Below, in pieces: positions 33,496 through 46,702 of a DNA stretch of 64,000 bases. Origin of the DNA: Megascapheus bottae (taxonomy: Eukaryota > Chordata > Mammalia > Rodentia > Geomyidae); the NCBI GenBank assembly GCA_024803745.1, contig JANJXV010000016.1:42586525-42650524 (forward strand), written 5' to 3'. Positions within the stretch are counted from its first letter, which is position 1; every line of letters starts with the position of its first letter. The notes beneath the pieces were generated by a model. The model searched no databases, was not told the origin of the DNA, and saw only the letters and a list, made by a program, of their open reading frames with translations. Position numbers and translations under genes: made by a program.

Positions 33496-35867
33496 CAGAG
33501 TGTTATGTCTTGTTTTCCATAATGGAATTTTTCCAGTCATCAACACCATTTACTTATAGTTAATCAATGCCTCTTGAAGGACTCCAGTAGCATCAAGCTC
33601 ACAAATTGCGTTAGCATCAGCTCAGAACTACCTGCAATTTCATAAGCTGTGATTAGAATAAGCTGAGACAGTAGAATTATTTTGTAGCAGTCAGAGTATG
33701 GGGAGCATCTGGTGAGCAATGCAAATTACAATCTGCCACCTATGGAGTGGGGGGAGTAATAGATAAAAGTCAGATTCTTGATGCCAAAGGGGGAGGGTTG
33801 CAGGGAAAAAAGAATCTTTAATTAAAGTAGCATTAGGGTTAATAACTTCTCAATGGACAGATAAACAGATAACGAAGAAAATCACAAAAATTTGAGTTGG
33901 ACCTAATGGGCCATCCAAAAGCCAGCCACACATCCGTTGTCTCCGCCTCTAGGACGCGATGGCACCTCCATGTTACTAGCTGCATAGGATGTGAGGGCTT
34001 GTGTTATCATTCACTTAGTCATTGAAAACTCCCTACTATCCAACTGCCATACCCAAATAAAACACTGGCTGTGGTACTGGGGTTTGAAGCTGCCTGTCTT
34101 TCCTTACCTCAATTGCTCTTCACTTACACCACCGCTCTGTAGCGCTATACCGTTCTTTTAGATGGTGTGGTATCCGAGACCCCTCCTCCACTGCCAGGAA
34201 AATTGAAACATGCACACAAAGTCTTCACCATGCCAGCTGTTGGGGTGGGGGGAGATGGCCTTCCCTGTGTCGCCTTCCCTTGTCGATCTCAGATTATCTT
34301 CCTCTGCACACTTCTGTCCTCTCAAGACCAGGCTCTCCAGCCCTCTGGTGTCACATTTGTGGCAGGTGTGTGACATTCTTAGTGCAATACACAGGCCCCG
34401 CTCTGGTGATTTACATTCTACCTCATGCAAAGATCTCCAAACCAGCTGCACCGTTTGAACCATAACACCCCCTTAAAGCTCCCAAGTACTCAGGTTTTTA
34501 CCTTCTGTTTCTTGCATGGTTTCAACTGTTCTTTTGTTCTCCAACTTCCTTCCTCTCTATTTATGGCCAAATCAATCAGATTCCCGATGACATTCCTTCA
34601 GTGTTTATCACATTTCTCTTCCCAGGATGTGAATCACAGCAAAAAGTCCCTGGATGCCATCCCAATTCTTAAAATATTAATGCCACCCCGCGAGTACCAT
34701 TAAACTGGTTGCCTCTTCTCCTCTGGTTGTTCTTGGAAGCAGGTGTGTCTATCTCCACCTTCTTCCCCTGTGACACAACCCACCAAGTTGTATTTAGTGG
34801 CTGCTGGCTTTCATCTTCAGGTGTTGAGGCATGTGGGATAAATAAGACAGGTGTTCAGATGCTATCATTGTGCCTGTTCTACTGATGGAATAAGGTAAGC
34901 ATTTATCCAGGGACTCCTATGCAGCTCCAAGGAGGGGATAGAGATTCAGGCTTCTTGGCTCCCAGCCTGTTGACAGCCTCGTTGTGGTTTGTGCTTTGTG
35001 CTCTGTGTACACAAATGGCTCATCCCTTATTTTAGTTAAAACACCTAAGAGTCAAGAATTTTGTGCCTGTGCTCAGCAAAACTAATTGGTGCTTTTCCTA
35101 ATCCTGTCTCGTTTGGGCACTTGATCCAGTTAATTTCTGGGCCTCTGAATCCTCTTCTAGAAGCCAAACAAGTGAGTACTGATTGGCTTCTGTCTTCTTG
35201 TCAGCAGTGTGAAGAGCATTTGCACTAGCAGCCAAAATCTCAGGTCAGATGAGGGGTCATGCTGTCTCTGCCCAAGGTTAGACTTAACTGCGTTAACCAT
35301 AGGACAGAATAAGACAGGCTGCTTCCTGCACAGACAGACTCCCACTACCAATTCTTAAACCTTGTTTGACTTTTCTAGTTTCCTTCCTGACTCCTTGATG
35401 CATGGTCTCTGGGACCAGAACTGAGGGTGCCATGGAGACTCAAAGGGCTTCATGTGGCCAAGCTGGAGAAGCTCTGCAAAGACAACTGATGGTCACAAGG
35501 GAGTCCTTTGTCATTGTACCAGAGAGTCTGATCCATGAATGCAGGCACTCCCAGCCAGGCCACCCACTGCCAGAGCCCCAGGCAGAGGCATCCATTGACT
35601 CCATGGGGGAAAAGACCAATGAGCCAAGTTTCCAACAGAATTCCGGACCCTCAGAATCCTGAACTCAGGACGTATCTGTAGTTTTCAGTTTCTGTTAGTT
35701 TGATACATAGGAAAAGACAAGTACTGAAATGATGTGGCTGTTTCCCTCCTATTATTGCTTCCAGAATGATTTTTGAACCCTTGATTTTCCAATCTCATAC
35801 TGGCATCCACAGCCAGTCTCAGAGCTCATGTCTGTTTTATTTATTAATATGTGATCTGCTTTGACTA

Positions 35868-35869
<2 letters not shown>
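33496..35869. other. Mostly unique sequence, no gene supported
   Basis: Overlapping frames at 34158-34703 and 35402-35662 have no recognised domain. The segment 35640-35735 ends with 'gtttgatacataggaaaaga', faintly like the end of an MLT1-type LTR, too weak to call. Confidence 0.45.

Positions 35870-35925
<56 letters not shown>
35870..35925. repeat. (TG)n microsatellite at a SINE tail
   Basis: About 28 TG units directly abut the 3' end of a minus-strand SINE, at the place where its poly(A) tail would be. Confidence 0.97.
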
Positions 35926-35927
<2 letters not shown>

Positions 35928-36142
35928 CAATCCTGGGGCTTACATTCAGAGCCTGTGTGCCATTCCTGCGTTTTTTACTCCAGGCTAGCCCTCTACAACT
36001 TGAGCCACAGATCCACTTCTAGGTTTTCTTTTTGGTACTTAATTGGAGATCAGAGTCTCACAGACTTCCTGGCCAGGCTGTCTTTAAACTCTCAGCCTCC
36101 TGAGTAACTAGGATTACAGGCGTGAGATACTGGTGCCTAGCT
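35926..36142 (-). mobile_element. Dimeric SINE (B1-like plus Geo-like)
   Basis: Plus-strand text runs from 'gccaatcctggggcttacat' (right monomer 3' end) through 'ggtacttaattggagatcag' (linker) to 'aggattacaggcgtgagata' (left monomer). The normal A-tail is replaced by the adjacent TG array. Confidence 0.88.
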
Positions 36143-39100
36143 CTCCTATTTTTGACCATTTTTTAAAAATATCACAATGGATTAAGTATACAGAATGCTC
36201 CTTACATGACAAAAGTTAATTTTGCAATAGTTCTGTAAGGACAGAGCCTGGGGTTTTAATCGTCTGTTTAAATAGGTCATCTGTCATTGTGAGGTCAGCT
36301 AAGACCTCCAGCACTTTTAATATTATATTGCCTTAATTTTTCGAAGAAAGGTTATGCATGCATTCCCTCTGAGTAGTATTGTGAGTAGTATTGTAGGTTC
36401 CGCCTGAAGAAAGGTTCTGTTATTATGACTACTAGAGGAAATGGTCTCTTTTTGTACTATTCAATACTTTATCACACCAAGAGTTAATATTAAGAAGAAT
36501 GTTTTCAACTCACAGTAAATCATAAAACATTAATTATTGAACAAATCTCATGACAAGTATGAGCAGTTAGAGTCAGGTGAAGGCTGACATGCTCGCCCTT
36601 GTCCTCAGACATTTTTGATTTTGTGATAAGTAAGGACACGAGTGTCATGGCTGTGTTGGGAGTCCCAACACCTGAGCACCCCAGACAGAGTAGTTTCAAT
36701 GGAAGAATGATGAACTGTTCATGTAGGATTGTACTTGTTGAGGAAAGGAAAGTGGGGGTTGACATCTGAGGAGCAGATGGAGCTGGACAGGTTTGGGAAT
36801 AGAGCACTTGTGATGTAATTCCAGGCAGAGAAAGCCAAAGGAGAGAAATCACAGGCTCACTGGAGGGCAGAGTGCTGAGATCCCCTGCGGAAAGATGGAG
36901 AAGAGGATGGAGGATCTCAGGCCAGCCAGGCTCCTGCAGGAACACACAAGACATGGGTTACAGAAAGGAGGGGGCTGAAAGCCCAGTAGACTCCAAGGAA
37001 AGAAGACAGGAAAATCGACTGGGAATTATACGTGGATAGGACAGATAGTCCTGCCGAAAGTGAAGCTGGTAAGTAAATGAGAGCAAGGAGGGGTAGTTCC
37101 TTTAAATAGAATGTAGGTGAAATGTTCTGGAAGCTGGTTTCCCATTACAGCACAAAATATAAGTTAAGATTTCCTCTCGGGCCATCCGTGACATCTGGAC
37201 ACTGCAATTTCACTCTTAACGTATCAATCGCATCTAACATTATCACCTGCTCTTTCTTTCCTGAAATACTTCCTTATCCTTAGAACGGTCCTCTTACTAC
37301 CCACTCACTAATTGCCTCCCATCTCTGAACCATCTCTGAAATGTTCATTTGCATTAGAGAAAGAATTTTTTATCTATCTATCTTGTTCTGTGAAACTTCA
37401 TCTATTCCAGTGCTTTAATTCCATGGGAGTGAGAAAAATTCCCAACGTTTGTCTCCCTGAGAACTCTAAGCTCGTTTACTCAGGAATTGCCTTCTGTCTG
37501 CCTGCTTGAGTCTCAAGTGTCTCGGATAAATATGTGTCCTTGGCTATTTTTTCTCAAAATCCTATTCTCCCGTTCAGCAAGTATCCACAGAATCCCAAAC
37601 TACGGCTTTATATATACTTTTTTTCATTTCCATAGATACTAACTCTATTCCACTTGGAATCTGATGGTCGCTAAATTTTCAAGCAGCAGCTTTCGGAGTC
37701 ATCTCTTGACTGGCTGTTTCTTGATGAATTCTATCGCCTCTCTGTTGGGTAGGAAGGCAGTCTGCACTAACTTTTCATTGTGTGTCGAGTTCCAAATGGT
37801 TAATTCTTCTTTTCTGTCCTATGGTGGCCTGTCCTCTGGCCCATCACACATTACCAGTAACATCTTCAGTATTTGGCCACACCAGTGTTTTGAAGGCACC
37901 AGTTTGGGGGCTTATGATTCTGCTCTTTCTGTCTGCAAAGATCCCCTTGCTGGCTCACGTGCAGGTATGTATGTCTTCTCACTTCTCACTGGCTCGTGTG
38001 CACGTGTGCATATCTTCTCTGGCATGAATTATATAAATTAACCCCCTCCTACACACACTCATTCTTCCTTTGGTGTTATGGATGTAGCACTATAGCACTT
38101 CCCCCCACTCATGATTTCTGCACAGAGAGGGAGCCAAGAAATAGTTTATAGGAAGAAGAAAAGAAGAAAAGATAGAGGCAAAGCAGAAAACAAAAAGGTG
38201 GGCAAAAAAGAAACAGCAACTATTTCTTAGCCAGATATTAAGTTTGGCTTGAGAAAAACAAAGCAAAGCATAAACAACCAATAAATAGTAAACCAGCAGT
38301 CTAGAAAAATCTAAAAGTCTAGAAAAGTTCTAACTAAGTCAAAGCTGGCACGAGTCTAACATAAAGAAAAAGAAAGACAAAAGAGAGGATACAGATTAGA
38401 ATAAAGGTTTTCACATAGATTAGAGGCTCTTTTTTGTTCATTATTATCTAATAGACTTCCAGAATACCTGGAGAATCAGGTAACAAATACCAACGACAAT
38501 TGAATGTTAAAACAATATGAGTTACTTTATCTCTTCTTGTTTGTAGGAACCAAACATATGAACATCACTGTTTCACTAGGGAGACATTCCTAAATTATCT
38601 GTATCTTTCATGGTCTGATTACAGAAACAGAGCATGTGTGTACAGAAATGGGAATCCAAGGGTTATTAGAATTGATTGATCAGGAGTTTGCGGGTGCTTT
38701 GAGTTGTGTGAGCCAGAGTAAAACCTGCTCCCGGACTGATGGTTGCATCCTGTGATCTGGACGGGCGCAGGCCAGCAGAGCCCTTCCGATGATGCTCTGG
38801 TGCAACTGTCATTAGAGCAGAGATGTCAAGACTTCAGCGGGCCTGCACATGGGAGGAAGCAAGAAGCTCCAAGGGTGAGCAGAGACTACAGAAGATGCCA
38901 GACTCCATTCATTTCTGTTTGGCCATAGAAACAACCAGAAAGCATGACTGGCCACGCCACGGACAGAGTCGACATTGTCCCGTCCACCTCTCCCAGAAGA
39001 GGCCGTGTGGGGTTTCGCACTGATCCTCACCTCTCCATCTGTACACTGTGTCCCTGATGACATGCGGTTCTTGTTGGAGTCATCTGTGGCCACAGCCATT

Positions 39101-41031
39101 TCGAAACCCCAGTGCACTTTGCTAACAATGTCCATAACACAGTCGTATCCCTTCCCTGTCTGCCCGAAGTCAGTCTGAGAATCACATGACATCTGACCTT
39201 TCTGGCAGATGTGTCACCAAAATAAAAATCTGTTTCTCTCAAAGTCAAGTGATTAGATAAGCTCGGGGAGAGCCACTTCTGCTACCCTGCAGGAGAAACA
39301 GGCCAAGGTCGAACATAGCAACATCTCAATTTCTTCCCAGACTTGGAAGTTTTGGAGCAGGAGGTTCCTGTCAGTTTATAATTGGAAATAGCTTCAAGTC
39401 ACAAAAAAAGTAAGGAAATGAAGACTGACTTTTGGAGTGCAGCATATCTCCACATTTTTATTAAGCCTTTCACTTCTGGCACACCACATAAGTTCACACC
39501 CACTGGCAAGGCACTGCCCACACTTCTCTGCTTTTATACCTTCTAGAATATAGTTAAGAAGCCGCATCTTACACAAGCATCCGTTAGAAGGTTTGTTATT
39601 GCTTCTATTCCATGCTGCTTACAAATAAACAATGTTTTCTTTCTCGAAATAATCAGTATTTTAAAACACAACTATGATAAAAACAAACAATTAACATATA
39701 GAGATATGAGATAATTCAGGCATGGGACCTCTCCCTTTCTATGTGTACATGCGCATATAAGAGATAAAAATTAGAGAAGACTAGATATAGAGTAAGTGAA
39801 CATTTTCATTTATTGATCTGAATATGATTCTCAGAGATTAGTTCATTGCATCTGACATTCGAGTTCTTACCAATGCTGTAGACACTTGGCTAAGTTCTAG
39901 GGGTGAAGAGACGAGAAAACCTGTCAATTCCCTCAACCCTATTTCCTTCCCACTGAGAGGGGAAGATGAGCTCTGGAGCGGAGGCAGTCAGGAGTCTTCC
40001 TGGAGGAGACTGGGAGGCCTCTGGGAGCTGAGGACAGGATGTAAGAGAAGCACCTCCTGCCGTCTCTTGCACAAGACCCAGATATTTCTCAGGGAGACAG
40101 GCAGGAAAGTACCCTGCACACAGAAGACCCGAGTGGAGGAAATCCGCCTAGGAGACATCGGGAAGAACAGGAAGTGGGGTAAGACACCCCTTCACCCCAC
40201 GCTGAGAGCCAGGACCCATTCTTTTGGAGCAAGGGAATGGTTTGATCAAATTCCTAAGTCAGAAAGTGAATCCAAGAACAACTGAAAAACAGAAGTGAAG
40301 TGGGGAAAAGGCTTCAGAGAAGTAAGATTGAAAGTGTAAATACAAGAGACAGTCTTGTGATTAAAAGTTGGGAATACTCCATCCTCCACAATATTGATGT
40401 GGTGGAATAAGAAATAAGGCAAATTTATAGCACTGGGAATCTTGCAGGGAGGATTTCGATCAGAAGCTCAGCAGGTTACTGAGCTCCCGAGGTAATCACT
40501 TGTGACACTGTGGTTGAACACCTACCTGAGCTCTGCATCATCCTCTTTCTCTGATAATGTGTCCTTCATTTGTTTGCAGACATGTGAGACTACACACAGG
40601 CAAACTATTTACTTCCCATTCTCTCGTGAACCTGAGGGAGATGATGTAGAGGTGTTTTCAGGTCCTTTTGTCTTCCTGACTCACAGGCTTGGAACCCAGT
40701 CCCCACCTGAGATGGTGGCCACAACAGGAACAATGCAGCTGCTAGCTTTAGGCCACCCAATCATTCAATCCATCAGTCAACCTACTACCACTGAGCTTTC
40801 ACTCAGTCGGGGCCAGAAGACTTCTTATATAAGCGCGAACTACCCATAAACAGAATGCTCCCATGGAATACAGGAACAGAGGGGAATATTCAAACTCTAG
40901 GAAAATGCAACCCCGTGTGTAAACTAAAGTGGTCTTAATTGCAATTTCCTGCTGTCTCTTCTGAATAGCTGCCAGAATGTCACTGCAGATTAGTGATGTG
41001 CTTTGTGCTTAAGGGGAAAGACCAGGAAGAG
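36143..41031. other. Large unique stretch, no gene supported
   Basis: Longest part of the window without a clear transposon. It contains a 12-bp direct duplication (gagtagtattgt at 36371-36382 and 36383-36394). At about 38640-39240 an unnamed block ends in AATAAA near 39218 and has a 126-codon minus-strand frame (38812-39192) without recognisable domain; it may be an old LTR or retrocopy. At about 39850-40280 weak similarity to an ancient interspersed repeat is possible. Frames at 36520-36954 (144 codons, minus) and 37664-38041 (125 codons, plus) show no domain. Confidence 0.4.
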
Positions 41032-41102
41032 CAGCCAGATACCTGCAGCTGTAATCCTAGCTTCTCAGAGGCTGAGATCTAAGGATCGCAGCTGAAAGCC
41101 AG
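41032..41102 (+). mobile_element. SINE left monomer (B1-like) only
   Basis: 'ctgtaatcctagcttctcag' and 'gctgagatctaaggatcgca' belong to the B1-like left monomer. The element stops at 'agccagc', where a long AAAG array begins. No right monomer follows. Confidence 0.82.
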
Positions 41103-41118
41103 CAAAAGAAAGAAAGAG

Positions 41119-41181
<63 letters not shown>

Positions 41182-41227
41182 GAGAATGAAAGAAAGAAAG
41201 ACAGAAAGAAAGAAAGAAAGAGAAAGA
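41103..41227. repeat. (AAAG)n microsatellite
   Basis: About 30 AAAG units with a few interruptions. It produces artificial Ser/Phe/Leu-rich frames on the minus strand. Confidence 0.97.
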
Positions 41228-41339
41228 ACTTGATAAAGGCACAAGCATTTAGTCCTCTTCTGCAGGAACATATTCTTCAGACATATTCAGTAAGTTATCA
41301 AACAGATGCAAATTTCATTCACTTCAATATTAGCAAATG

Positions 41340-41546
41340 TGGGGCCGGGAGTTTGCCCTGGTGGTATGGTAGAGTGCTTGTCTAGCATGCACAAAGATCC
41401 GGGTTCCATTCCTCGGTACCACATACGTAGAAAAAAGCTGAAAGTGGTGCTGTGGCTCAAGTGGTAGAGCTCTGGCCTGGAGAAAATCCAAAGACAGTGC
41501 TCAGACCCTAAGTTCAAGCCCCAGGCCTGGCAAAAAAAACCCAAAA
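41340..41546 (+). mobile_element. IDL-Geo-type dimeric SINE, complete
   Basis: Left monomer 'gtttgccctggtggtatggt', B box ggttccattcc, right monomer with 'gtggctcaagtggtagagct' and 'aagttcaagccccaggcctg', then an A-tail. The perfect 11-bp duplication attagcaaatg lies at 41329-41339 and 41547-41557. Confidence 0.92.
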
Positions 41547-41689
41547 ATTAGCAAATGAGCTCTGATAGTATAATAAGCAATGAATGCAACTAGGATTTAT
41601 CTCAAGAATAAAAGGATTATTAAATGTTAAGTAAGACACTGGACTGTGATAAAATTATGCATTGTATTTCCTCAAAATAAATATTTGCT

Positions 41690-42040
41690 TCATTTTTCTG
41701 CAGAGACAAGCATAAGAGACATGAATATAAACAGGGGATTATGAAATGAAGTGGGGATGGGAAAGGGACTCTATTCAAGCAGGCTGTAAGTATATTGCAT
41801 GCATGTATAAAACTGACCAGAAATCAATGTTAATAAATTCTTTAAGAAAAAAACTGACCAGAAATGTTTCAAGAAAATGATATGAGAGGAGAGACTAACA
41901 AGAATTAAAAAGGAAATGAATATGATCAAAGAAAATTATATGCATGTACAGAGGATGTAAATATGCAAGCATAGTATATGCATGATAAAACCATCACAAT
42001 CAAACCTTCACATTGCCCAGCTAACAGGTGTTAATAAAAA
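41690..42040 (+). mobile_element. Old L1 3' UTR remnant (Lx-like)
   Basis: 'gatatgagaggagagactaa', 'aatgaatatgatcaaagaaa', 'ttatatgcatgtacagagga' and the end 'caggtgttaataaaaatg' match the general layout of rodent L1 3' UTRs (the family's 'atgatcaaagtatattatat' and final 'gctaataaaa'). The left boundary is unclear. A 25-bp insertion with its own duplication lies inside (41825-41849). Confidence 0.55.
41825..41849 (+). mobile_element. Ultra-short (25 bp) retroposed 3' end with 16-bp TSD
   Basis: caatgttaataaattctt (start of the insert, with a short A-rich end) is flanked by perfect 16-bp direct repeats aaaactgaccagaaat at 41809-41824 and 41850-41865. The insert resembles the 3' end of the insertion at 53200-53562. 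Confidence 0.55.
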
Positions 42041-43265
42041 TGTGTGAGAAAAAATGTAGTTACTATGAGAAACGAAGACAGTGAGTCTCCCACAGCTGCC
42101 AGTCTGTCTGCAAGGCTATTCTTGGTGAGCGACTTCGGTATTTCTTGCTTCAATGCAGTTTTGTCCCTTCAGTCAAGACATTTAATTCTGCTGACATTTC
42201 TCACCTGCATGGACCAGTTATCAGCACTGGATGGTTATTGTTCCCTAAAATGCTTAAATTGCACTTATTACGCATAGATGATGGATTTAGCAGGCTGGCA
42301 CATTAGGTGTTAAGCAAGAAGCTGTAATTTCTAACAAGAGAAGGTAAAGGCCACTTGATTGCTGATTAAATAACCCAGCAATGACTAACTTCACATGGAA
42401 TTTAGTGTCAATTTCAGAATGAAAGGGGAATTTACCATTATATACAGTATCATTCAAAAGGTGATTGGAATCCTCTCTGTATAGAATATTTTTCTATTAA
42501 AAATCAAGGACATTTTTTTATTCCTCTCTTCAGGAAATCCCTGAAACCAGAGTTAGCCACCTTCTGCCTGAATTACTTCAGCACCTTTCATGTGGACAAA
42601 ATTCAGAAGCTTACATTTTGTATCACTACTAAATGTGGCCTGTTGTGTTTTCCACTAGACATGTCATTAAGCCCAGCTCATTTTTCCATCTTCGATCATA
42701 TCTAAACCTATGTAGCGCACTCTCACATCACTCTAATATTACATTTCTGAAATGTTAGCAAGAATCTTAACCTAGTGATAAAATTTTTTAGTTTTTCTTC
42801 CTTTTTCTCCAAAATAAAATGAAATTTTAAACAGAGAGATAAACTAGAAAAAAATCATATTAACTGTTTTTTCCTACAAGTCATAGAAGAATTCGGGGTT
42901 CCATTTGTAAAACTAAAAGAAAAAAAACTCAGCCTTTAGATAGAACCTTCAGGCCACACCATGATCATAGAGAGTTGACAATCCCGCCAGCCTGCTCTGT
43001 GGTAATCCTGAGTCATGACAGCTCTTCTCTAGAGTTGACTGGGGTCTTATTGTTTGCAGCCTCCTGCGATAAGCTTCTCCATTCTCTGCCCGTGTGCCTC
43101 CTCACCACAGCAACTGAACACACCACTCTGATGCATTCTAAAACTTCAGAAACGGAACAGTGTATGCAAGTGGCATCATGGTGGTTTACTCCTCTGTCTG
43201 CAGGCACAGGGAGTGCCTTTTGTGAAATAGCAATGTGGACCTCTTTCATGTTTCTTGAAATTAAT

Positions 43266-43299
<34 letters not shown>

Positions 43300-44589
43300 T
43301 ATATGGTGTCTTTAGTGAAATCACTGTTCCATCACCCCTTCCTGTGAGAGAATGAATGAAATAGTGACCAGGCTGTGCACAAAGGCAAACCCTAGCCCAG
43401 CAGGGGAGGGCAACGCCGAAGGGGTAACGCAGATCCACTGCCACTTTACCCAGACATCGACAGTGTAAACTCAGACCTCTCTAGACAATGACTTAAAATG
43501 ACAATAAAAAACAAAAGAAAAATAATAAAACATGAAACTATAGAATTAAAACTATGTAACTGGTAACCTGCTGAAGAAGGCAGCTTAATATCTGGAGCAA
43601 CTCATGTAGGAAGCCACGACCCCTCAGGTCACAGGTGCAGGATGCTGGCTAATATCCCCGACCACTAACCAGCACGGCCGGAATCCGTTCACTGGCCGTG
43701 AGTCCCTTAACTGTTGGCCTTGCTCTTGAGCAGGGAAGTTGGACTAAGGAAAGCTGCCGATGTCTCACAAGCAATCATAAAAGACTTCCCTGCCCTCAGC
43801 CTCTGAGCACTCCTGGACTTGCTTGCTCTCTTTCTCTTCTGGCACATAGATTTCCCCCACTTAAGCCTTCCTTTGAAATCTCCGTCGCATCCTAAGTGAG
43901 GCTGCTCAACCCTTTGAAATCTCATGAACTGCCGGTCCCCCATTTCTGAGATTTCACACATAGGTCTTGGAAGAAGACAGGGGAAAGGCTGAGAGCGTTC
44001 CTCTTTGGAGGAAAATTACCTGGGTCCCTGTTGGAGTTGTTGCAGATAATTATTTAACTATTTACCTCATGGACCTGGGATTCTAGATGATAATGAGATA
44101 AAATTCTAAACCACAAAGGTAGCAGGCTAAACTTTGTGGAACTGAGTTTATATGAAAGAATGATTACATTTTTTCCAAACTCCCTTACCTTCTCCCTTTA
44201 AAGAAGACTCTCTGATCCTTCAGTGCCCCATGTTTATATAAATGGCAGAGTATTCGAGGTCTGGTTTGTGTAGGATAAAATGCTCTTCCATTAACAAGTG
44301 GTTATGTTGAAATTGCTGCCTAAAGAGGAAAGTAGAAGTGTACGTCTGTCGTATCTGAGTGTACGACGTTCCGCCTATTGGGCAACAGGATGAAAGGTGT
44401 ACTTTCCACACTTTCTGGTAAATCACAACTTACAGAAAGAGTAGGAATGATTTCTGTGTAACTGTGTCCTATCATGCTCAAATTGATTATGCCCTGTCAG
44501 GGATGGGAGCTTGGTAAATCGATAACTGATGAGTAGAATTGATTAGACTGACATCGTAATTAAGGTACAGTGCTGTATCATAGAGACTT
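42041..44589. other. Unique sequence, no gene supported
   Basis: Contains a TA array at 43266-43304. The 126-codon plus-strand frame at 42975-43355 runs through that array (giving an Ile/Tyr run), so it is not credible as a gene. Confidence 0.5.
43266..43304. repeat. (TA)n microsatellite
   Basis: About 19 TA units with a single GTA interruption. Confidence 0.96.
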
Positions 44590-44730
44590 AAATGCTTAAG
44601 TTTTACAGCAAATCTGTGAGCAGGATCTGAGTCATTTATTTATTTCTCACTCCTCTCAGACACAGGGATCTTTTACAGACACATCAGCCAAGGCTAATGA
44701 GAAGGTAACTGCCATTTTCATTAAGACATA
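44590..44730 (+). repeat. Possible MIR-type SINE fragment
   Basis: 'acagcaaatctgtgagcagg', a 'tttatttatttctcactcct' middle and 'agacacatcagccaaggcta'/'gagaaggtaactgcca' show the order of MIR's 'aacaaccctatgaggtaggt...ttacagatgaggaaactgag...gaggttaagtaact'. Weak similarity. Confidence 0.4.
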
Positions 44731-46702
44731 ACCAGATTAACTGGCAAATAATTTACTCTCAACATCAGAGTCATTTGAATTATCAGAACTAAAAGAAAAT
44801 GTGTGCTTGGAGATAAAATGCAATTCATTTTGTGACTCACAATCCAATTCTCCAAAGATTTTCATATAACTGTGCACTGTGTGTGAATCAATGGGCATAC
44901 CTCTGGATTTTTCTTTCAGTTGAAATAAGCTGCAACAACAAGGTAGAGCCCAGGTGGCCAAGTTTCTAAGCAGGTTTCCAGACAGATTAGTTATTTTAGT
45001 TAAGGTCAATAGGAATTTATGCTCAGCTAGAGAACTCTGAATCTTCAGCTTAAAGCCACACTGGAGGGGGAAAATGACAGCTTTAGTTGGAGGGATGACA
45101 ATATACTATACTCTGGGGACATGGCACTTGCTGAATTTCCTTGACTCAGAGCTGTAGTAGATGCCACCATTAGGAAGGATAAATACATCTCATTCCACGT
45201 GGTCTGTGCACCGGCTTGCTGATATGTTTAAGTATATGCTCTCAAGAAGACGTATTGAGCCTTTTTGTTTGTTTGATTTGAGACTACAATAATCATCCTT
45301 TCTATTTGCAATTTATTTTGTGCAAGTAAGTTTCCCTAAATTTAGAAAGCTTAACTGTTGGAATGTTTTGAAAAGCATTTCAAGAATTGTAATACTATTG
45401 CTTAAAATTAATTCAAGGGAAATAATAGGTCATTAACAATGCAGTCAGTCAGCCTTCTAGAAATATCTCATAGATCCAAACATGAAAATAGGCCCTCCTC
45501 TCTTCCCCAAAGAAATGATGGGTCACACTAAGTGCTATGTGTACCTGTTACTTCAGAAAAGAGCCTGAATAAGGTATTAAAATGACGTACCTGAGGAAAA
45601 AAAATCTCTCTTTACCATATTACCGAAACAAACTGGTTAAAGAAAAACCTCACAAGCTCCTCAAACTAACCCAAAAACCCAAGGCAGCACATTGGATGCC
45701 AAGACTGTAAAGGACTTTAAATAATTTAATGAAATTTAAATACTGTGAAACGATAACACTTTTTTTTTACTCAAACACATTTTGAGCTATTCAGAAATAA
45801 AGCAATCTCCATTATGACCTTGCTAAGGTGTTTATCTTCTGGAGACTTTCCTAACCATGAATGGAGGACTACTGTTGTTTGTATTGCTGGCCAAAAATCA
45901 ACTGTGGAAAAATCTTTAGTGTTTAGCCCTATACTACTAATTACAGAGGCAAATTTAATATGTTAGACAAATTACTAGCCCTCTTTGTTTTGAATATTGC
46001 AGTCTACTCTCCTCTCTTTCCATTTCTCAAGTTCTCAGTGTTAGGAGATCGAAGTAATCAATGAGTCGAATTCTTGAAGGATAATTATAGTAATAGACAT
46101 ACTGAAAGGTTGCAAATTTCCTCAACTAGCCAACTCTGGCTCAAGGTTGTCACTGGAAGAAAACTGAGGCAACAGAAGAGAGATGGGTGAAGTTTTCCCT
46201 ATTTGATCTTATAGATGAGTTATTTCCTGTAACTGTTTGAAAACATTTATTTGGTTAATTTTTATCATATTACCAAGTCTTTCTTGGGTAAAAATACCTC
46301 AATATGCAAAGTGGAAAAAGAGGCAGAAAGAAATTATCCCTCAGCCCCCACCCAGAGGACTGAACTCTCTTTATCTAAAAAGGGTCTACCATACTCTTTC
46401 AGAACTTGCCCTTCCAGTGAGCACTGCGTGACACGCTTTCTATCTCACATCACCAACACACCCTGACTTCCTTAACTACTCTAAACTCTAAATCATTCCC
46501 ATTTCTCTATCCCATAGTAAAAGCCATCAACGTCATTGCAGCTGATTTGCTATGTCTCTTTCAGTGACTCTATTGGCATATCTGTCCTTGCTTTTATTCT
46601 TCATCTGCACCATTTTCTTAAAGGAGAGCCTAAACAATTGGATATAATTATTAGTCATTTGATTTAAGGGAATCATATTATATACACATTTGGATGACTT
46701 CC
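44731..46702. other. Unique AT-rich sequence, no gene seen
   Basis: No repeat boundary or coding feature that I can support. The 90-codon minus-strand frame at 44737-45009 has no recognised domain. Confidence 0.5.

Noticed and set aside
41057..41271. Ser/Phe/Leu-rich membrane-like minus-strand frames
   Set aside because: Translation of the (AAAG)n array.
42975..43355. 126-codon plus-strand frame
   Set aside because: The frame crosses a (TA)n array (Ile/Tyr run) and has no recognised domain.
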